Shown here one piece after another: positions 34,085-45,186 of a stretch of DNA of 64,000 bases (the stretch's first letter is position 1; every line of letters starts with the position of its first letter). The position numbers and the translations under genes were made by a program. The notes under the pieces are model-generated. The model was not told the origin of the DNA, made no database searches, and saw nothing but the letters and a program-made list of their open reading frames with translations. This DNA comes from Patella vulgata. Taxonomy: Eukaryota; Mollusca; Gastropoda; Patellidae. Location: the NCBI RefSeq assembly GCF_932274485.2, contig NC_065879.2:95307959-95371958 (forward strand), in the 5' to 3' direction.

Positions 34085-34250
34085 GGGAACCGCGGTGGCT
34101 CGGTTAGTAAGACTTTGGCTTACTAACTTGGATGTCCCGTGTTCGATTCCGATGTTGACCGATAAAGAACCTCGTGATTTTGTTCCGGCGTGGCTACCCC
34201 TTATCAGTGTTGCAGCTTTCCTGTTAACCAGGACGAACTATACTTATACA
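34085..34250 (+). mobile_element. SINE-A head, diverged
   Basis: CCGCGGTGGCTCGGTTAGTAAG, GTGTTCGATTCC and CCGGCGTGGCTACCCCTTATC follow the SINE-A head and early body. The rest (34250-34705) is not recognisable. Confidence 0.65.
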
Positions 34251-34709
34251 ATATATGAGATACGGTGTAGTGGGATAATAGAGACTTTTGTCAATCGGAA
34301 TTTCCCCATCCGTATCACGTATCCGTATGGTATACGTGATACGTTGCGTCAATGTAGTTTTAGAGTTTTGGCAGATTTTCGCGTGGCTGAGCTGGGATAA
34401 GTTCTATTACAGCATCACCACCTGTACTAGTCAAATGCCTAGCCTACAATTTCCCATAAAAGGGCATAACTTCAAATTGCACGCAACCCTCGAATGGTAC
34501 TTAAAACATCCGTTTCGAAGTAGCCTGCGCGTTTTAATATTATAGCCGTAGAGAAGCTTTAGTCGTCATTATATACGTTCTTTACACGATGCTTCTTCAG
34601 ATATTATTACTTTATCACCTGACTATATGCAATTTTAATTAAAATTGTAACTTGTGATTTGCTGTTGAAATATTGGGTTTAACGGGAATATGGCTCTATT
34701 TTTTGGAGG

Positions 34710-35305
34710 CAGGTTGGATGGCCGAATGGTTAGCGAGTGCGCGTTGTATCATAAGGTCTGTCATTGAGTCAACTGGCATGGTTTCGATTCCCCGGTTGTA
34801 CGTCACAAATGAAATGAAATGAAATGTGATTTTATGGCACGTCAGCTCCAACCGGGATATATTGCGCCAAACATATGGTGAATACTGCGAGACAGGCTAA
34901 ATTATATCACAGAAAAACATTATATGCATAAATAAAAACAATATCACAGTTAGTAAAATTAAAAATAAAATACAACTTTTATGCATATAAATATTAAATA
35001 CAAAAATGAAATGATATATATATATATACAATCAAAATTTATGATAAAATCCTGTCTCTTTTAAAAAGTCTAACCCTTTACCATATAAACCCGGTTGGGC
35101 AAACATGTGATGTAATGACTGACACCGGTAAAAATTTGATCTAATATTCTTGAAATGCCTGCACTCAAATCAAAATGTGCTTAACTGTCAAAGGAACGTG
35201 ACAGTGTTCACATTCTGGTTGAGGCTCTCGCTTTAAAATGAAAATATGAGTTAAAAAATGTACGTCAAAAGGAGTAAGGTCGACTGTCCAACCTCGTGGG
35301 TTCAA
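34710..35305 (+). mobile_element. SINE-B split by a LINE tail
   Basis: Head 34713-34808 (GGATGGCCGAATGGTTAGCG, GATTCCCCGGTTGTACGTCAC) resumes at 35258 (TGTACGTCAAAAGGAGTAAGG, CCAACCTCGTGGGTTC). The interrupting piece is flanked by TGTACGTCA(C)AA on both sides, a target duplication of 10-11 nt. Confidence 0.88.
34809..35257 (-). mobile_element. I-group LINE 3' end nested in SINE-B
   Basis: Read in inverse it runs from AACTCATATTTTC (35257 side) through CAACCAGAATGTGAACAC, TTTGCCCAACCGGGTT, GTTTGGCGCAATAT and GAGCTGACGTGCCATAAAA to (ATTTC)n at 34809. Closest to the 3' end of the 20800-22975 copy, with the same TATGCATA-rich UTR. Confidence 0.88.
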
Positions 35306-35307
35306 TA

Positions 35308-35378
35308 ACTCGCTTGCGCGTAGGGGTCTTTAGCAGTGGGAGGAAACTGGTGGACCCGGAGAAAACCCACGAGGTTGA
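35308..35378 (-). mobile_element. SINE-B central fragment, inverted to its neighbour
   Basis: AACTCGCTTGCGCGTAGGGG, CTTTAGCAGTGGGAGGAAAC, AGAAAACCCACGAGGTTG. It follows directly on the plus-strand SINE-B ending CCTCGTGGGTTC, giving a short inverted junction. Confidence 0.75.
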
Positions 35379-35399
35379 ATATAGAGTCTAACATTTTAA

Positions 35400-36985
35400 A
35401 AGCTATAATAATAATAGAACACAGAAAGCCACGATAAAATACATATATGGGGTTTAAAGAACGATCAAAAGTATTCTCACTTTAAACATATTGATCCACA
35501 AAATACTCAATTCAAAGAAAACTTAAGTAAATTCTGAATAGCCTACTTGAACTAGACTAATTTTTATGATTTTCCAAGAGTCGTTCACCTGAAATATGTT
35601 AGATTTTATATATCCGCATGCATCGAAAATAAAATGTCACACCAGCAAAATATTGGTTACTTGTGGGCTCAATAACCTTTCGGTGACTTTTGTTGTTAAA
35701 TCTTAAAAAAATGAACAGATGTTTGGCCTTATAAGTGACCGGGATAAAATTATGGTTTGACTCATTTAAATAGTTTGTTATAAATTAAGATCCTGATGTA
35801 AATTAGAATACAGGCCAATAATGTCTGTTAATCTATAGAATCAAAGATGTATGTGTGTATGTTGGCCTATCACGCTTCGTCGCCCCGATCCTCCCCCACA
35901 TTATGTGGCATCAAATTAACCACCATGATCCCGTAAATGTTTTTGGCCATCGAATTTGGGCCGGGGGTGAATAATGCTTTGTCGCCGCGCTTAACCACCT
36001 CATATGTGGTATAAAATCAACCAGCATGAATGGTTTAAACCATCGAATTTGGGCCCCGGGCGAATTGAGGCCGTCGGTGAATTAAGCCCCTGTCGGATCT
36101 GGGCCCCGGATGTAGACGGGTATCATGCTAGTAGTCAAATAAACGTACATATTTCAAGAGCAATATTTTAGATTTGTTTTGATCGAAGCTGTGTAAGCTT
36201 GTTGGAAAATCAGTGTAAATGAATAAATATGTAGTGTTTTGTCTTCTTGGATTGGCATTTAGTAATTGAACATATTAACACAAGCTCCTATAACATTTGC
36301 TTGATAAAGACGAGAGTATAAATCCTCGTCTAAACGTAGCTTAGTATTTAACTCAGTAATTGTTTATCCATAAAATTGTACCTTGTGTTAATGTAGTGTT
36401 TTAGTCCGTTAAAACATCACTACATCCTGAATAAATGATTAATTATTTATTAATATTCTCGAATTGGGGGACAATTTGTTGCCGTAGTTTGCAAAAGAAA
36501 CTGAAGATGGGCTAGACAGATCGATACACATCATATTATCTGTTTCAATAAATTTAGTGAAAACAGATTTGTTGATCTTTTTTTAAAACATTAGTATTGA
36601 TTCCAAATTCAACCCATACAGATATAAAATCCCACCTGCCTCAAAACATGTGCCAATCCGCATGTAACAAGAATAACTATAAATTGTAAATTAAATAATA
36701 ATACACAATGTGCCGTATTCTACTTGAGGCAACCGTTGTAAGTTCGTTCCTGGAGTTTTACTTCCACCGGGAATGGGTACCAATAGTTTGACGAATCAAA
36801 TCTTGCCACTGAGCATATAAATGCATATTTGAAGAATCGTGTGAATATCTATGTGCTATTACCGTTTCACGAATTGTCCGTGCAAATCACGCCCTTCTTG
36901 ATCAAAGTAACAATTCTATTTGTAAAAGCGTGCACGAGCTTATTCTGGATTCGTATTGGAAAACCTTTGGTATCAAGGCGACTGC
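35400..36985. other. No gene; two ~95-bp GC-richer repeats at 35875-36120
   Basis: CCATCGAATTTGGGCC recurs at ~35948 and ~36050, in units that also share GTGGCATCAAATTAACCA / GTGGTATAAAATCAACCA. The rest is AT-rich with no recognised gene. The 36380-36720 part shares words with 37890-38100 (CACTACATCCTGAAT and its inverse, CATACAGATAT). Confidence 0.5.
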
Positions 36986-36989
36986 AGTT

Positions 36990-37150
36990 CAGGGCCCTGT
37001 TTCTCGAAATCTTAACTGCAGATAAAATCCAAATTTTAGTGGATACTTCAATTTTGATTGGCTAAGCACTAAAATCAATCTTATATTATCCAATCAAATT
37101 ACTAAAATTTGGATTTTATCTTAGTTAAAATTTCGTGAAACAGCCCCCTG
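36990..37150. mobile_element. MITE-D, copy 1
   Basis: Ends CAGGGCCCTGTTTCTCGAAA and, in inverse, CAGGGGGCTGTTTCACGAAA. The interior carries TTGATTGGCTAAGCACTAAA and TCCAATCAAATTACTAAA. The same arrangement occurs at 53686-53821. No ORF. Confidence 0.85.
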
Positions 37151-37154
37151 TTGC

Positions 37155-38130
37155 TTTATTAAAAAAGATAATTGATATTAAACTATAAAATTTACTGACC
37201 TATATCCGTTTGAGATTGCCCAAGTAAATAAAAATAAGTCCCAAACGATTCGTTACCCCGTCGGGTAGCGTATTCGTGCCAGGGGCGGATCTAGGAATTT
37301 TTGCAGGAGTTGCCAGCTTCCTGAGACAATGTATCCTCCCCACCTCCCACATGGCCTCTGTCGTCTTTTTGGCGTATATACATACACATTGAGCTTTTTA
37401 AACAGAGAAATTCAACACCTCAATTTTTATTACGAATTAATACAATGACATTGTGATTCAATTTCATGGATGCAAAGCATTAATTGTGATATCACATAAT
37501 ATGTCCATATCATTATCTTGTGCTTTGAGTGCCCATCCTGTCCCACATATGACGATAAAGGATAAAGCACACGGCCGAGAAACTTTTCTGATAAAAAGTG
37601 TTGATTTACAAAAATTTTTATGTAGCTAAGCAGTCGACCCCCATCCCCCCTGCGTGCGTAGAGCGTTTTGCATTATATATTATACCTGATAAGATGTTAT
37701 TACTATATTCATCGTTATAAATATGGTTTAAAAATTGTAGTTATAAAAGCTTATTTCTCAAAGGTATAAAGATATTCACAAGACTCTTCTGTGCCCATAA
37801 TTTCAGCTTACATATTTGTTTCAATAAAAGTAGTGAAAATATATGTATTTTGTGCGGTCCTCCTGCACTTACTATTAACCATTAGTTGTCATATCAAATT
37901 GAATCCATACAGATATCAAAACATGTGCCAGTCCGCATATAACGAGAATAAATATGAATTGTAAATGGTTCACACACCCGTTCAGTTGTGTTTTACACAA
38001 TACATCCATTATTTCCCCTTATTGTAGAATATTAATAAATAATTTATACATAATAATTAATTCAGGATGTAGTGACTATTTAACAGAAAAGTCATAATTT
38101 AACTGGTACTACTCACTTATCAGTCATAAT
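37155..38130. other. No gene recognised
   Basis: AT-rich. 37890-38100 is a diverged duplicate of parts of 36380-36720, partly in inverted orientation. Confidence 0.4.
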
Positions 38131-38137
38131 TTTAACT

Positions 38138-38295
38138 GGTACTACTCTTATATCGAATTCCAACTGCCAAAGGACCTTTTACGTGCATTCTAATGTATAC
38201 ACGGGACCTCGGTTTTTCGTCTCATCCGAAGGACTAGACAGCTGTCCTTGTCAGGCCTTCCGTCCTGCATCACTTTGGCGCTCACAAGGGGAATT
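38138..38295 (-). mobile_element. SINE-A, central fragment
   Basis: ACTCTTATATCGAATTCCAAC, CTTTTACGTGCATTC, CGGGACCTCGGTTTTTCG, AGACAGCTGTCCTTGTCAGG and CACAAGGGG. Both ends of the SINE are missing. Confidence 0.85.
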
Positions 38296-38650
38296 CGTTG
38301 AGGTTCGCAAGTCCGTTCGTTTGACACTTTGTTCTCTGGTCGGATAAGCTAGTGATCAGGCGACGGACGGTATCTGGTCAGATCTATTTATCTCGACGAT
38401 CGATACCTGACCGAATACTGTCAGACAGCATTTCCGGCAGTCTAATTTTCTAGGGGAGGTCCCCCATACCCTCCGTAAGGACTCCCTACTTTGACGCTCG
38501 TGTGTGGGCTTCGTCGAGATTCGCAAGTCCGTTCGTTTGACACTTTACCTCAACGATCAGTGCCAAAAATACTGCCAGCCTGCATTTCCGGCAACCTGTT
38601 TTTCAAAATTTTCTGGGGGAGCCCCCCCCCCCTACTCCTAGTTGAAGCTC
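38296..38650 (+). repeat. Tandem duplication of a ~200-bp unit
   Basis: TTCGCAAGTCCGTTCGTTTG then ACACTTT occurs at ~38307 and ~38520. Each is followed by a CTCAACG/CTCGACGATC.. GCATTTCCGGCA.. TTTTCT(A/G)GGGGAG block. It lies immediately 5' of the CR1/L2-type LINE and may be its upstream flank. Confidence 0.65.
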
Positions 38651-38736
38651 GTGCTTTTAACCTTGGACTTTGCCACTGCCTACTATCAAAAATCATTATA
38701 TTTCTGTAAAATATTGGGCCAATATTACCAAAAAAT

Positions 38737-40646
38737 GACATTCAAGTACACTCTGGACTTGAGGTTCACAAGCAGATATTCCACGCGGCGCGAGATGCCT
38801 ACAATAAACTGCTTGATGAAACAAAGTTCGACTATCATCGTTCACGGATTGAATGCGCGGATCAGAGGACTCTGTTTGGAATAGTCGATGAGTTGTCTGG
38901 TTCGAAAAGGTCAACTTCCCAAGTACTGCCTGATCTTGAACCCAGTGACCTACCTGATCAATTTGCATCGTTCTTCACGCAGAAGATCAAGAACATTCGT
39001 GAGAAGATCGGCAATGGTTCGCCAGTTGTGGACTTTTCGGATGAAACTTCTTGTCGGTTGATGAACTTTGTTCCCATGACGCAGGAGGCTGTCACAAAAG
39101 TGATCGGTGATATGCCAAATAAATCATGTGCATTAGACCCAATACCAACTTCTCTAGTCAGGGACTGTATCAATGATCTTTCTCCAGTGCTGACCAATAT
39201 TGTCAATGGCTCTTTTGCCACAGGAGTTTTCCCCCGGTCTTGCAAGGGCGCGTTGGTCCGCCCTCTGATAAAGAAGTCAGGTCTTGATAGAAATGAGTTC
39301 AAGAACTACAGGCCAGTGTCCAATTGCAGTTTTATTGACAAGTTTTTAGAAAAATGTGCCTTCGTTCAGTTGAATGCCTACTTGGTAGACAATTCCCTTT
39401 ATGGTAAATTTCAATCTGCCTATCGGGAGGGACATAGCACCGAAACTGCGCTCCTTAGAGTGCATAACGATGTTATGCTCTCTCTAGACGGACAGAGGAT
39501 GTCATTTTAGTTATGCTAGATCTTTCGGCTGCTTTCGACACCATTGACCATGACATACTCATGCAGCGCCTTCGCACGAGGTTTGGTATCGGTGGCTTTG
39601 CCCACGATTGGCTTGGGTCCTTCCTTCGTGGACGAACACAAGTTGTCACGATCGGGTCTTTGATGTCGAAGGAGCCACATACACTTGAATACGGTGTTCC
39701 TCAAGGTTCTGTTCTTGGGCCTGTGTTATTTTCACTTTACATGTCACCATTAGAAAATATTATTTGCCAGCATGGATTAAACTGTGTCATTTTCGCTGAC
39801 GATTCTCAGATCTACATGACTTGCAGGACCCGCACTGACTATTCTGTTGTTGCCTCCATAGAGGCCTGCGTGACCGAGATCCGCCACTGGATGCAGGCAA
39901 ACATGCTTGCTCTTAATGACGGGAAAACCGAGGTTCTCTGGTTTACGTCTAAAAACAAGAGGGTTAGTGATCGGGCCCTGGAGGCTGCTGTGCGGATTGG
40001 TGACGTCACAGTTCCCCCGTCCCAGTCGGCCCGGAATCTGGGCGTAATATTTGACTCTTCCGGCTCTTTGAGCGAGCATGTTGTCGCCGTGTGTCGTGCT
40101 GCGTCGTACTCTCTCTGGCGTATAGGAAAATTGAGGAATCTTTTGGACCAAAGAAGTACGGAAAAATTAGTTCATGGTTTTGTTACATCCAGATTGGATT
40201 ACTGCAACAGTTTACTTTTCGGCCTGCCTTCGTATCAAATTCAGAAATTACAGCTAATCCAGAATTCTGCTGCTCGGCTAGTTGCCAGGATGTCGCATCG
40301 ATCGCGTGATTCTATCACGCCCATGCTACGTGAGCTCCATTGGCTTCCGGTAGAGAGCAGAATTCGCTTCAAAATTCTGTGTATTATTTTCAGAAGTATT
40401 CACCTTCGTACGGCGCCGCGTTACCTCAGTGAGCTGGTGTCCGTTCAGAGATCCGGAAGAGTCACTCGTAGTTCGGATGAGATCCGACTCGAACCACGCC
40501 ATTTTACCGCATATGCAAAGCGCTCACTGACAGTCTGTGGGCCGGAACTGTGGAATGTTCTCCCTCGAAATCTTAGGGCAATCGATATTTACAGTCAATT
40601 TAAGGCCACTCTCAAAACGTTTCTTTTTAGGCAATACTACCTTTAA
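38737..40646 (+). pseudogene. LINE ORF2 reverse transcriptase, single frameshift
   Basis: The first frame (about 38737-39510) runs through HKQIFHAARDAYNKLL, FASFFTQKI, KSCALDPIPTSLVRD, RPLIKKSGLD, NYRPVSN and GHSTETALLRVHND. The second (39513-40646, 377 codons) continues MLDLSAAFDTIDHDIL, GVPQGSVLGPVLFSLYMSP, the catalytic FADDSQIY, LNDGKTEVLWF, RNLGVIFDSS, VTSRLDYCNSLLFGLP, LHWLPVESRIRFK and LWNVLPRNLR. The order is the standard RT and C-terminal plan of the CR1/L2 group. At ~39500 the sequence AGAGGATGTCATTTTAG ends frame one; one extra base there would join the frames, so a 1-nt deletion is the likely break. It copies element RNA in intact relatives. Confidence 0.9.
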
Positions 40647-40800
40647 ATTAATGATTGTATCTTTATCACATATCACGTATTCTTATTATGTATATTATGA
40701 TATTTTTATTTTTATTGTGTTCTGTGTTATATGTATAAATTGTAAAGCCTACTGAGATAATGTATGGAGTGGGCTCTAAATATATTAATAATACTTAATA
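38737..40800 (+). mobile_element. CR1/L2-type LINE, 5'-truncated
   Basis: Contains the C-terminal ~640 codons of ORF2, with a ~150-bp 3' UTR ending in TAATAATACTTAATAATAATAA-type repeats near 40810. No endonuclease domain remains: the open frame begins inside the linker at about 38737. GC content is higher than its surroundings and decay is slight, suggesting a young insertion. Confidence 0.88.
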
Positions 40801-40888
40801 ATAATAATACTTTTGTTTGTGGAAAATAAAGTATTTATTCATTGTTTAGCTTTCCATTTATCATTGTTACTATAAATATATGTTTAAA

Positions 40889-41032
40889 AATGGGGTTTAA
40901 CGTCCTACTTTTCTGCTCCGAACTGGGCTAATGAACACAGGCATACGCCATACAGTGTGCTATAAGGGAAATTACGGTCTACTCATATATCAAATTCCAA
41001 CTGTCAAGGGATCTTTTACGTGCACGCCACGT
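40889..41032 (-). mobile_element. SINE-A, 3' portion
   Basis: ATGGGGTTTAACGTCCTAC, GGGCTAATGAACACAGGC, CATACAGTGTGCTATAAGGG and AGGGATCTTTTACGTGCACG; short deletion before CTACTC. Confidence 0.85.
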
Positions 41033-41254
41033 TAAAATGTTTGCACTTTTTACAGGAATTACATTAATCATCAACACATGTATTTTTTTTTAACAATTAT
41101 TATTTTAAAAATCATACATAAGAGTATAAAATAATTTGTGGTTTTTATTCATATTTAGTCCCAATCCAGGCGTGTACCCGATTGGCGCAGAAAAGTTGGA
41201 CATTAAACCCCGTTTCATATCATATTCTCCTAAAATTATACGAGTGGTCACCAT

Positions 41255-41565
41255 CAGAGAGAGAGAGAGAGAGAGAGAGAGATTGGGGGGGGGGGAGGGG
41301 GTAACGTCCACTCGACACAAAACTAGTTCATTTCAGGACTAACACGTTGTTCAATTTTATTTCAATAATTCGCTTGCGAGTAGGGGTCTTTAGCAGTGGG
41401 AGGAAACTGGAGAACCCGGAGAAAACCCACAAGGTTGGAGAGGGGGTACCTACTACTTGTCACGTACAACCGGGGAATTGAAACCTGGCCAGTTGACTCA
41501 ATTACAGACCTTATTATACAACGCGTACGTGATCATCATTTAGCTACCCCCCCCCCTCGACATTC
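41255..41565 (-). mobile_element. SINE-B, near full-length
   Basis: (GA)n and a G run at 41257-41300 (the SINE tail), then TAACGTCCACTCGACACAAA, AATAATTCGCTTGCG, GGAGGAAACTGGAG and CACGTACAACCGGGGAATTG. The head ends near GATCATCATTTAGC, diverged. 41566-41780 holds nothing recognisable. Confidence 0.85.
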
Positions 41566-41794
41566 ACACTGAAACAACTTAAAATAGTTTAACAGGCCTT
41601 GCTAATATATGATGAACGCCATCATGGACAGTAAACACAAATTATATAGGTATACATCAAAGATTCCAAATCACCGGGTCAAAAGTTGGGCTTCTTATAT
41701 CCAATACTTAAGACAAAATTAAAACTTTAAAATGGGAACACGAATCGTTTGCCATAATGCTTTCGAGCGCCAGTTTTATGAAGCGACTCGATGA

Positions 41795-42071
41795 GAGAGA
41801 GAGAGAAATGGGGTTTAACGTCCACTCGACACAAACTAGGTCATTTCGGGACTAACATACGGTTTAATTTTATTTACATAATTCGCTTGCGCGTAGGGGT
41901 CTTTAGCAGTGGGAGGAAACCGGAGGACCCGGAGAAAACCCACGAGGTTGGACAGGCGACCCTACTCCTTGTCACGTACAACCGGGGATTCGAAACCACG
42001 CCAGTCGACTCAATGACAGACTTTATGATACAGCGCGCGCACGCTAACCATTCAGCCACCCCCCTCCCCCC
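41795..42071 (-). mobile_element. SINE-B, complete with 12-nt TSD
   Basis: (GA)n tail, AATGGGGTTTAACGTCCAC, the full body and a tRNA-like head (inverse of TGGCTGAATGGTTAGC). Flanked by GCGACTCGATGA at 41783-41794 and 42072-42083. It lies just downstream of the TLR gene's 3' end. Confidence 0.92.
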
Positions 42072-42139
42072 GCGACTCGATGAACGAGGCTAAACATATA
42101 ATGTGTGTATTTTTACACCGGGAGAGACTTTATGAAATC

Positions 42140-44763
42140 TTAATCTGCATTAATTGCTTTTGTAAGATTGTCCCAAAAGACAAGATTACCCTAAGGATCA
42201 TCAGTATATTCTACATACGAATCATTTCTCATTAGCTGAACAAGCTCATGAGGTAGATCTTTAACTGGAATACGTTCATATATTATAACAATTACAACAG
42301 TTCTACCGGTACTAATACCTTCTATTAAAGCCATATTCAGTTCATAGATGCACCAATAACTCTTGCGGAAATTCTTCGTCAACACAATCAGAGTTTTCTT
42401 ACTGTTTCTCACAGCGTTGGATATATTAGCAGCAATTACCTCCCCTACCAAGAAATCCCGGTGGTGAATACAGAGTTGCATCCCTTGTTGCCTTTCTAGC
42501 TTTTCAATCATGTCAGTAACGACAATCTGGCGGTCTTCATCTGCGTACGAAACGAAGGCATCGAAGTCAAACTTGTTCTGAATATCATTACCAAGAGCAG
42601 TATATTGACGGTATATGTTACGTCTTACGTAATAAAAATATCGGAGTTTCCAGCGGTATCTATATATTAGGCTCGACATGATAACCGCCATAATCACCAC
42701 AATGCTACTGGTTAAAACAACAATCATGACTGTCCACGAAGCACATTCCTTGTCTAGATTTAACAATATGGCTCCTAGATGGTTTAATGAGATAATTTTT
42801 CCGTGCCTGTTTTCACACGTGTATTCATTTCTTCTAATAAAATTGGTTGTGTTAGTTTCCATCCATTTAAAGAAATCCAGGTTTTCACAGATACACAACA
42901 GGGACTGACCGAGCAGGTTGATTTTCAAAACTGTCCCCTTAGCCTGCTGCAGATCACCAAATTTTCTTAAAGACAGTGGAAGTGTAGATAAACTGTTGTA
43001 GCTAAGATCGAGGAATGTTAAGTTGGTCATGTGATCAATATCCAACGACCATTGCTTCATTCTGTTATTGGATAAATCTAAATTCTTTAATTTTATTTGC
43101 TCGTGTAGAAATACCGAAGGTAGAACCGTTATATGATTGTCTGATATATCCAATATTTCTAGCTTGGTTAATGGTTTAAATATACTTCCATTCGTGTCAG
43201 AAGCAAAGGTAAAGCTTAAAAAATTCGAACCAATGTATAAAGAACGAAGATTAATTGCTCCAATAAAAAAATCCTTATTTATTTCGTCACAGAAGTTGTG
43301 GGACAAACTGAGCCATTCCATACGAGTACAACCCAAAATTGGACTATGCCATTTATTTAAAATATTTGATGAGAAATCCAGCATTTTCACTTGGTTTTTA
43401 CCAAACGTCATTCGTGGAATGGAACATCCAAGTTTAATGTGGCTTATATTAATGTATTGAATTTTAGGTGGAAGTTTAATAACAGATTGATTCCGTTTCT
43501 CCTCGCTTTTAGAAAACCAACTCAATAGTGAAATATGTGCATCCGTATCCGTTCCTGTTTGAGATGATTGTCGTCATGGATGACCTCATCATTAAAATAG
43601 GGACAGTTTTTGTAGAAATAAGATCTATCTGGTAATATATTGTCGTGTTCAGGATGTGTGATGTACTGATAACTGGCATCAACACATATAATATCTTTAA
43701 AATAATATAAACCAAACACATATATCCCAAACGTCGGTAAATTATCCCTAAGACTTGTTATTCTAATGGTAGCAGGTAAGTAATTAAGAATTAGTTCGTC
43801 AAAGCGTTGAATCCTGTTCTGATCTACATAAAGTTCCGTGATATTAAGGTGATGAAATCTAGATACGTGCTTGCCAGTTACTTCAGTCCCAAGAGCAAAG
43901 TTTTCATAAATGGAACTTATATTGAGAATGCGGAAAGCTTTACTGTTTAAATTTATTAAAGGCAACGTTGCGGCATCAAATCCAAGTTTCCTGTTACCAG
44001 CGAGATCGAGAAATTTTAATTTTGAAAACATGCTGAAGGCAAAACTATCAATTTTTCTGATTTGACAGTTACTCAACACGAGGCTTTCTATGTTAGGGAC
44101 ATTGATAAAAGAAGTGTTAATAATGTGGTGGGTTTCACATTTACCTGTAAAACTCAGGTATTTCAGGTTCGTAAGATTTGAAAAACCCCTCCCAAGTTCT
44201 ATAATGAGTATGCCATCCATCTTTAAGGTTTCAAGAGAACACAAACTTGCAAAGCTTTCATCCGGATAGTCCGCGTTAGATACTGGATATTTGTAGTTTG
44301 AAGATATGTCCAGAGTTTGGAGATTTACAAGAGATTTAAAAACTCCAATCGGGTAGCTTTCAGGTTTCATACTAATATTGTTGCTGTGAAGGTTCAGTGT
44401 GATCAAAGTGTCCAATCCATAAAAACTAAAATTGTTTAGTCGTGATATACGATTGTTGGAAATGTCTAGAAAGGAAAGTTTGGTTCCGTTAAATGTGTAA
44501 TCTGCTATATTTTCAATGAAATTATCTTGTAGTATTAACCAAGTTGTTTTGTCTGGTATATTTGGTGGAATTTCTCTTAATGCACGCTTAGAACAGTCCA
44601 CTACGATGCCCGTTGCTCCCTCTTTATTTCGGCATTCACATTTTTTACACAACTGCGGCTCAACAAATAGATCATCTCCACCAGTTATAGCTGTCCAAAC
44701 ACCAAATAATAATAGACACTGTAACAATCTCATTCTAAATGAAAGAGAAAAACAAATCAACAT
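42140..44763 (-). pseudogene. Toll-like receptor, frameshifted and with premature stop
   Basis: Innate immune receptor, apparently one coding exon. Part one (44763-43522, 413 codons): signal peptide (start at residue 1 or Met11), N-terminal cysteine cap (Cys39, 42, 44, 57), then leucine-rich repeats (LxxLxLxxNxI spacing). Part two (43525-42191, 444 codons, other frame): more repeats, C-terminal cysteine cap (CICENLDFFKW.. YTCEN), transmembrane helix ~264-290, and TIR domain from ~319 with box 1 FDAFVSYADEDR and box 2 CIHHRDFLVG. The BB-loop Pro (RDxxPG) is Val here (codon 42446-42448). A TAG at 42191-42193 stops the frame after YTDDP; in-frame sequence continues GNLVFWDNLTKAINAD to a TAA at 42140, keeping the FW box-3 motif. 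The frame change near 43522-43540 spans a few nucleotides, so an intron is unlikely. Sequencing error remains possible. Confidence 0.9.
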
Positions 44764-45186
44764 ATAATATACCCCTTATCAGTTCGCACGTGCAAGTTCT
44801 TTCTGCTCTATTTATTCACAGGTATCTGACCTTCTATCCGTATATATATATGCATACACCATGTCGTACCAGACAATATATAATAAAAAACAACAGGCAT
44901 GCAATGCCTGTTGAAAACTCATCTTACCTGCTCTCGCTTCGGCTCGTTTTTTTTTCAACAATTAGTAATGTCAGGCAACCAAACCTCTGTCAATTCACTC
45001 AATTATGTTTTTTCTTCAATCTAGTCGTTTTGATTTGCATAAATACTCCTACAAAACGATATCATCGCCACTTGTTTCCAATATTTACATCGTTTTCGTC
45101 CATTTTCATTTTGTCACTGCCGCCATGCGCTGACGTCACACAAATAGACGCATTCGGCAGACCTCGTTTTTTTTGTTGCTGGGGTT
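44764..45186. other. TLR upstream flank
   Basis: Would hold the TLR promoter (minus-strand gene). Several TATATATA strings near 44840-44880. No recognised factor site can be claimed. Confidence 0.35.

Noticed and set aside
41136-41342. ORF with RERERER run
   Set aside because: Translation of the SINE-B (GA)n tail.
42678-43460. Plus-strand ORFs opposite the TLR
   Set aside because: Antisense to well-supported LRR, transmembrane and TIR coding sequence.
43515-43545. Intron explaining the TLR frame change
   Set aside because: The two frames overlap or abut within a few bases and no GT-AG pair with adequate spacing joins them.
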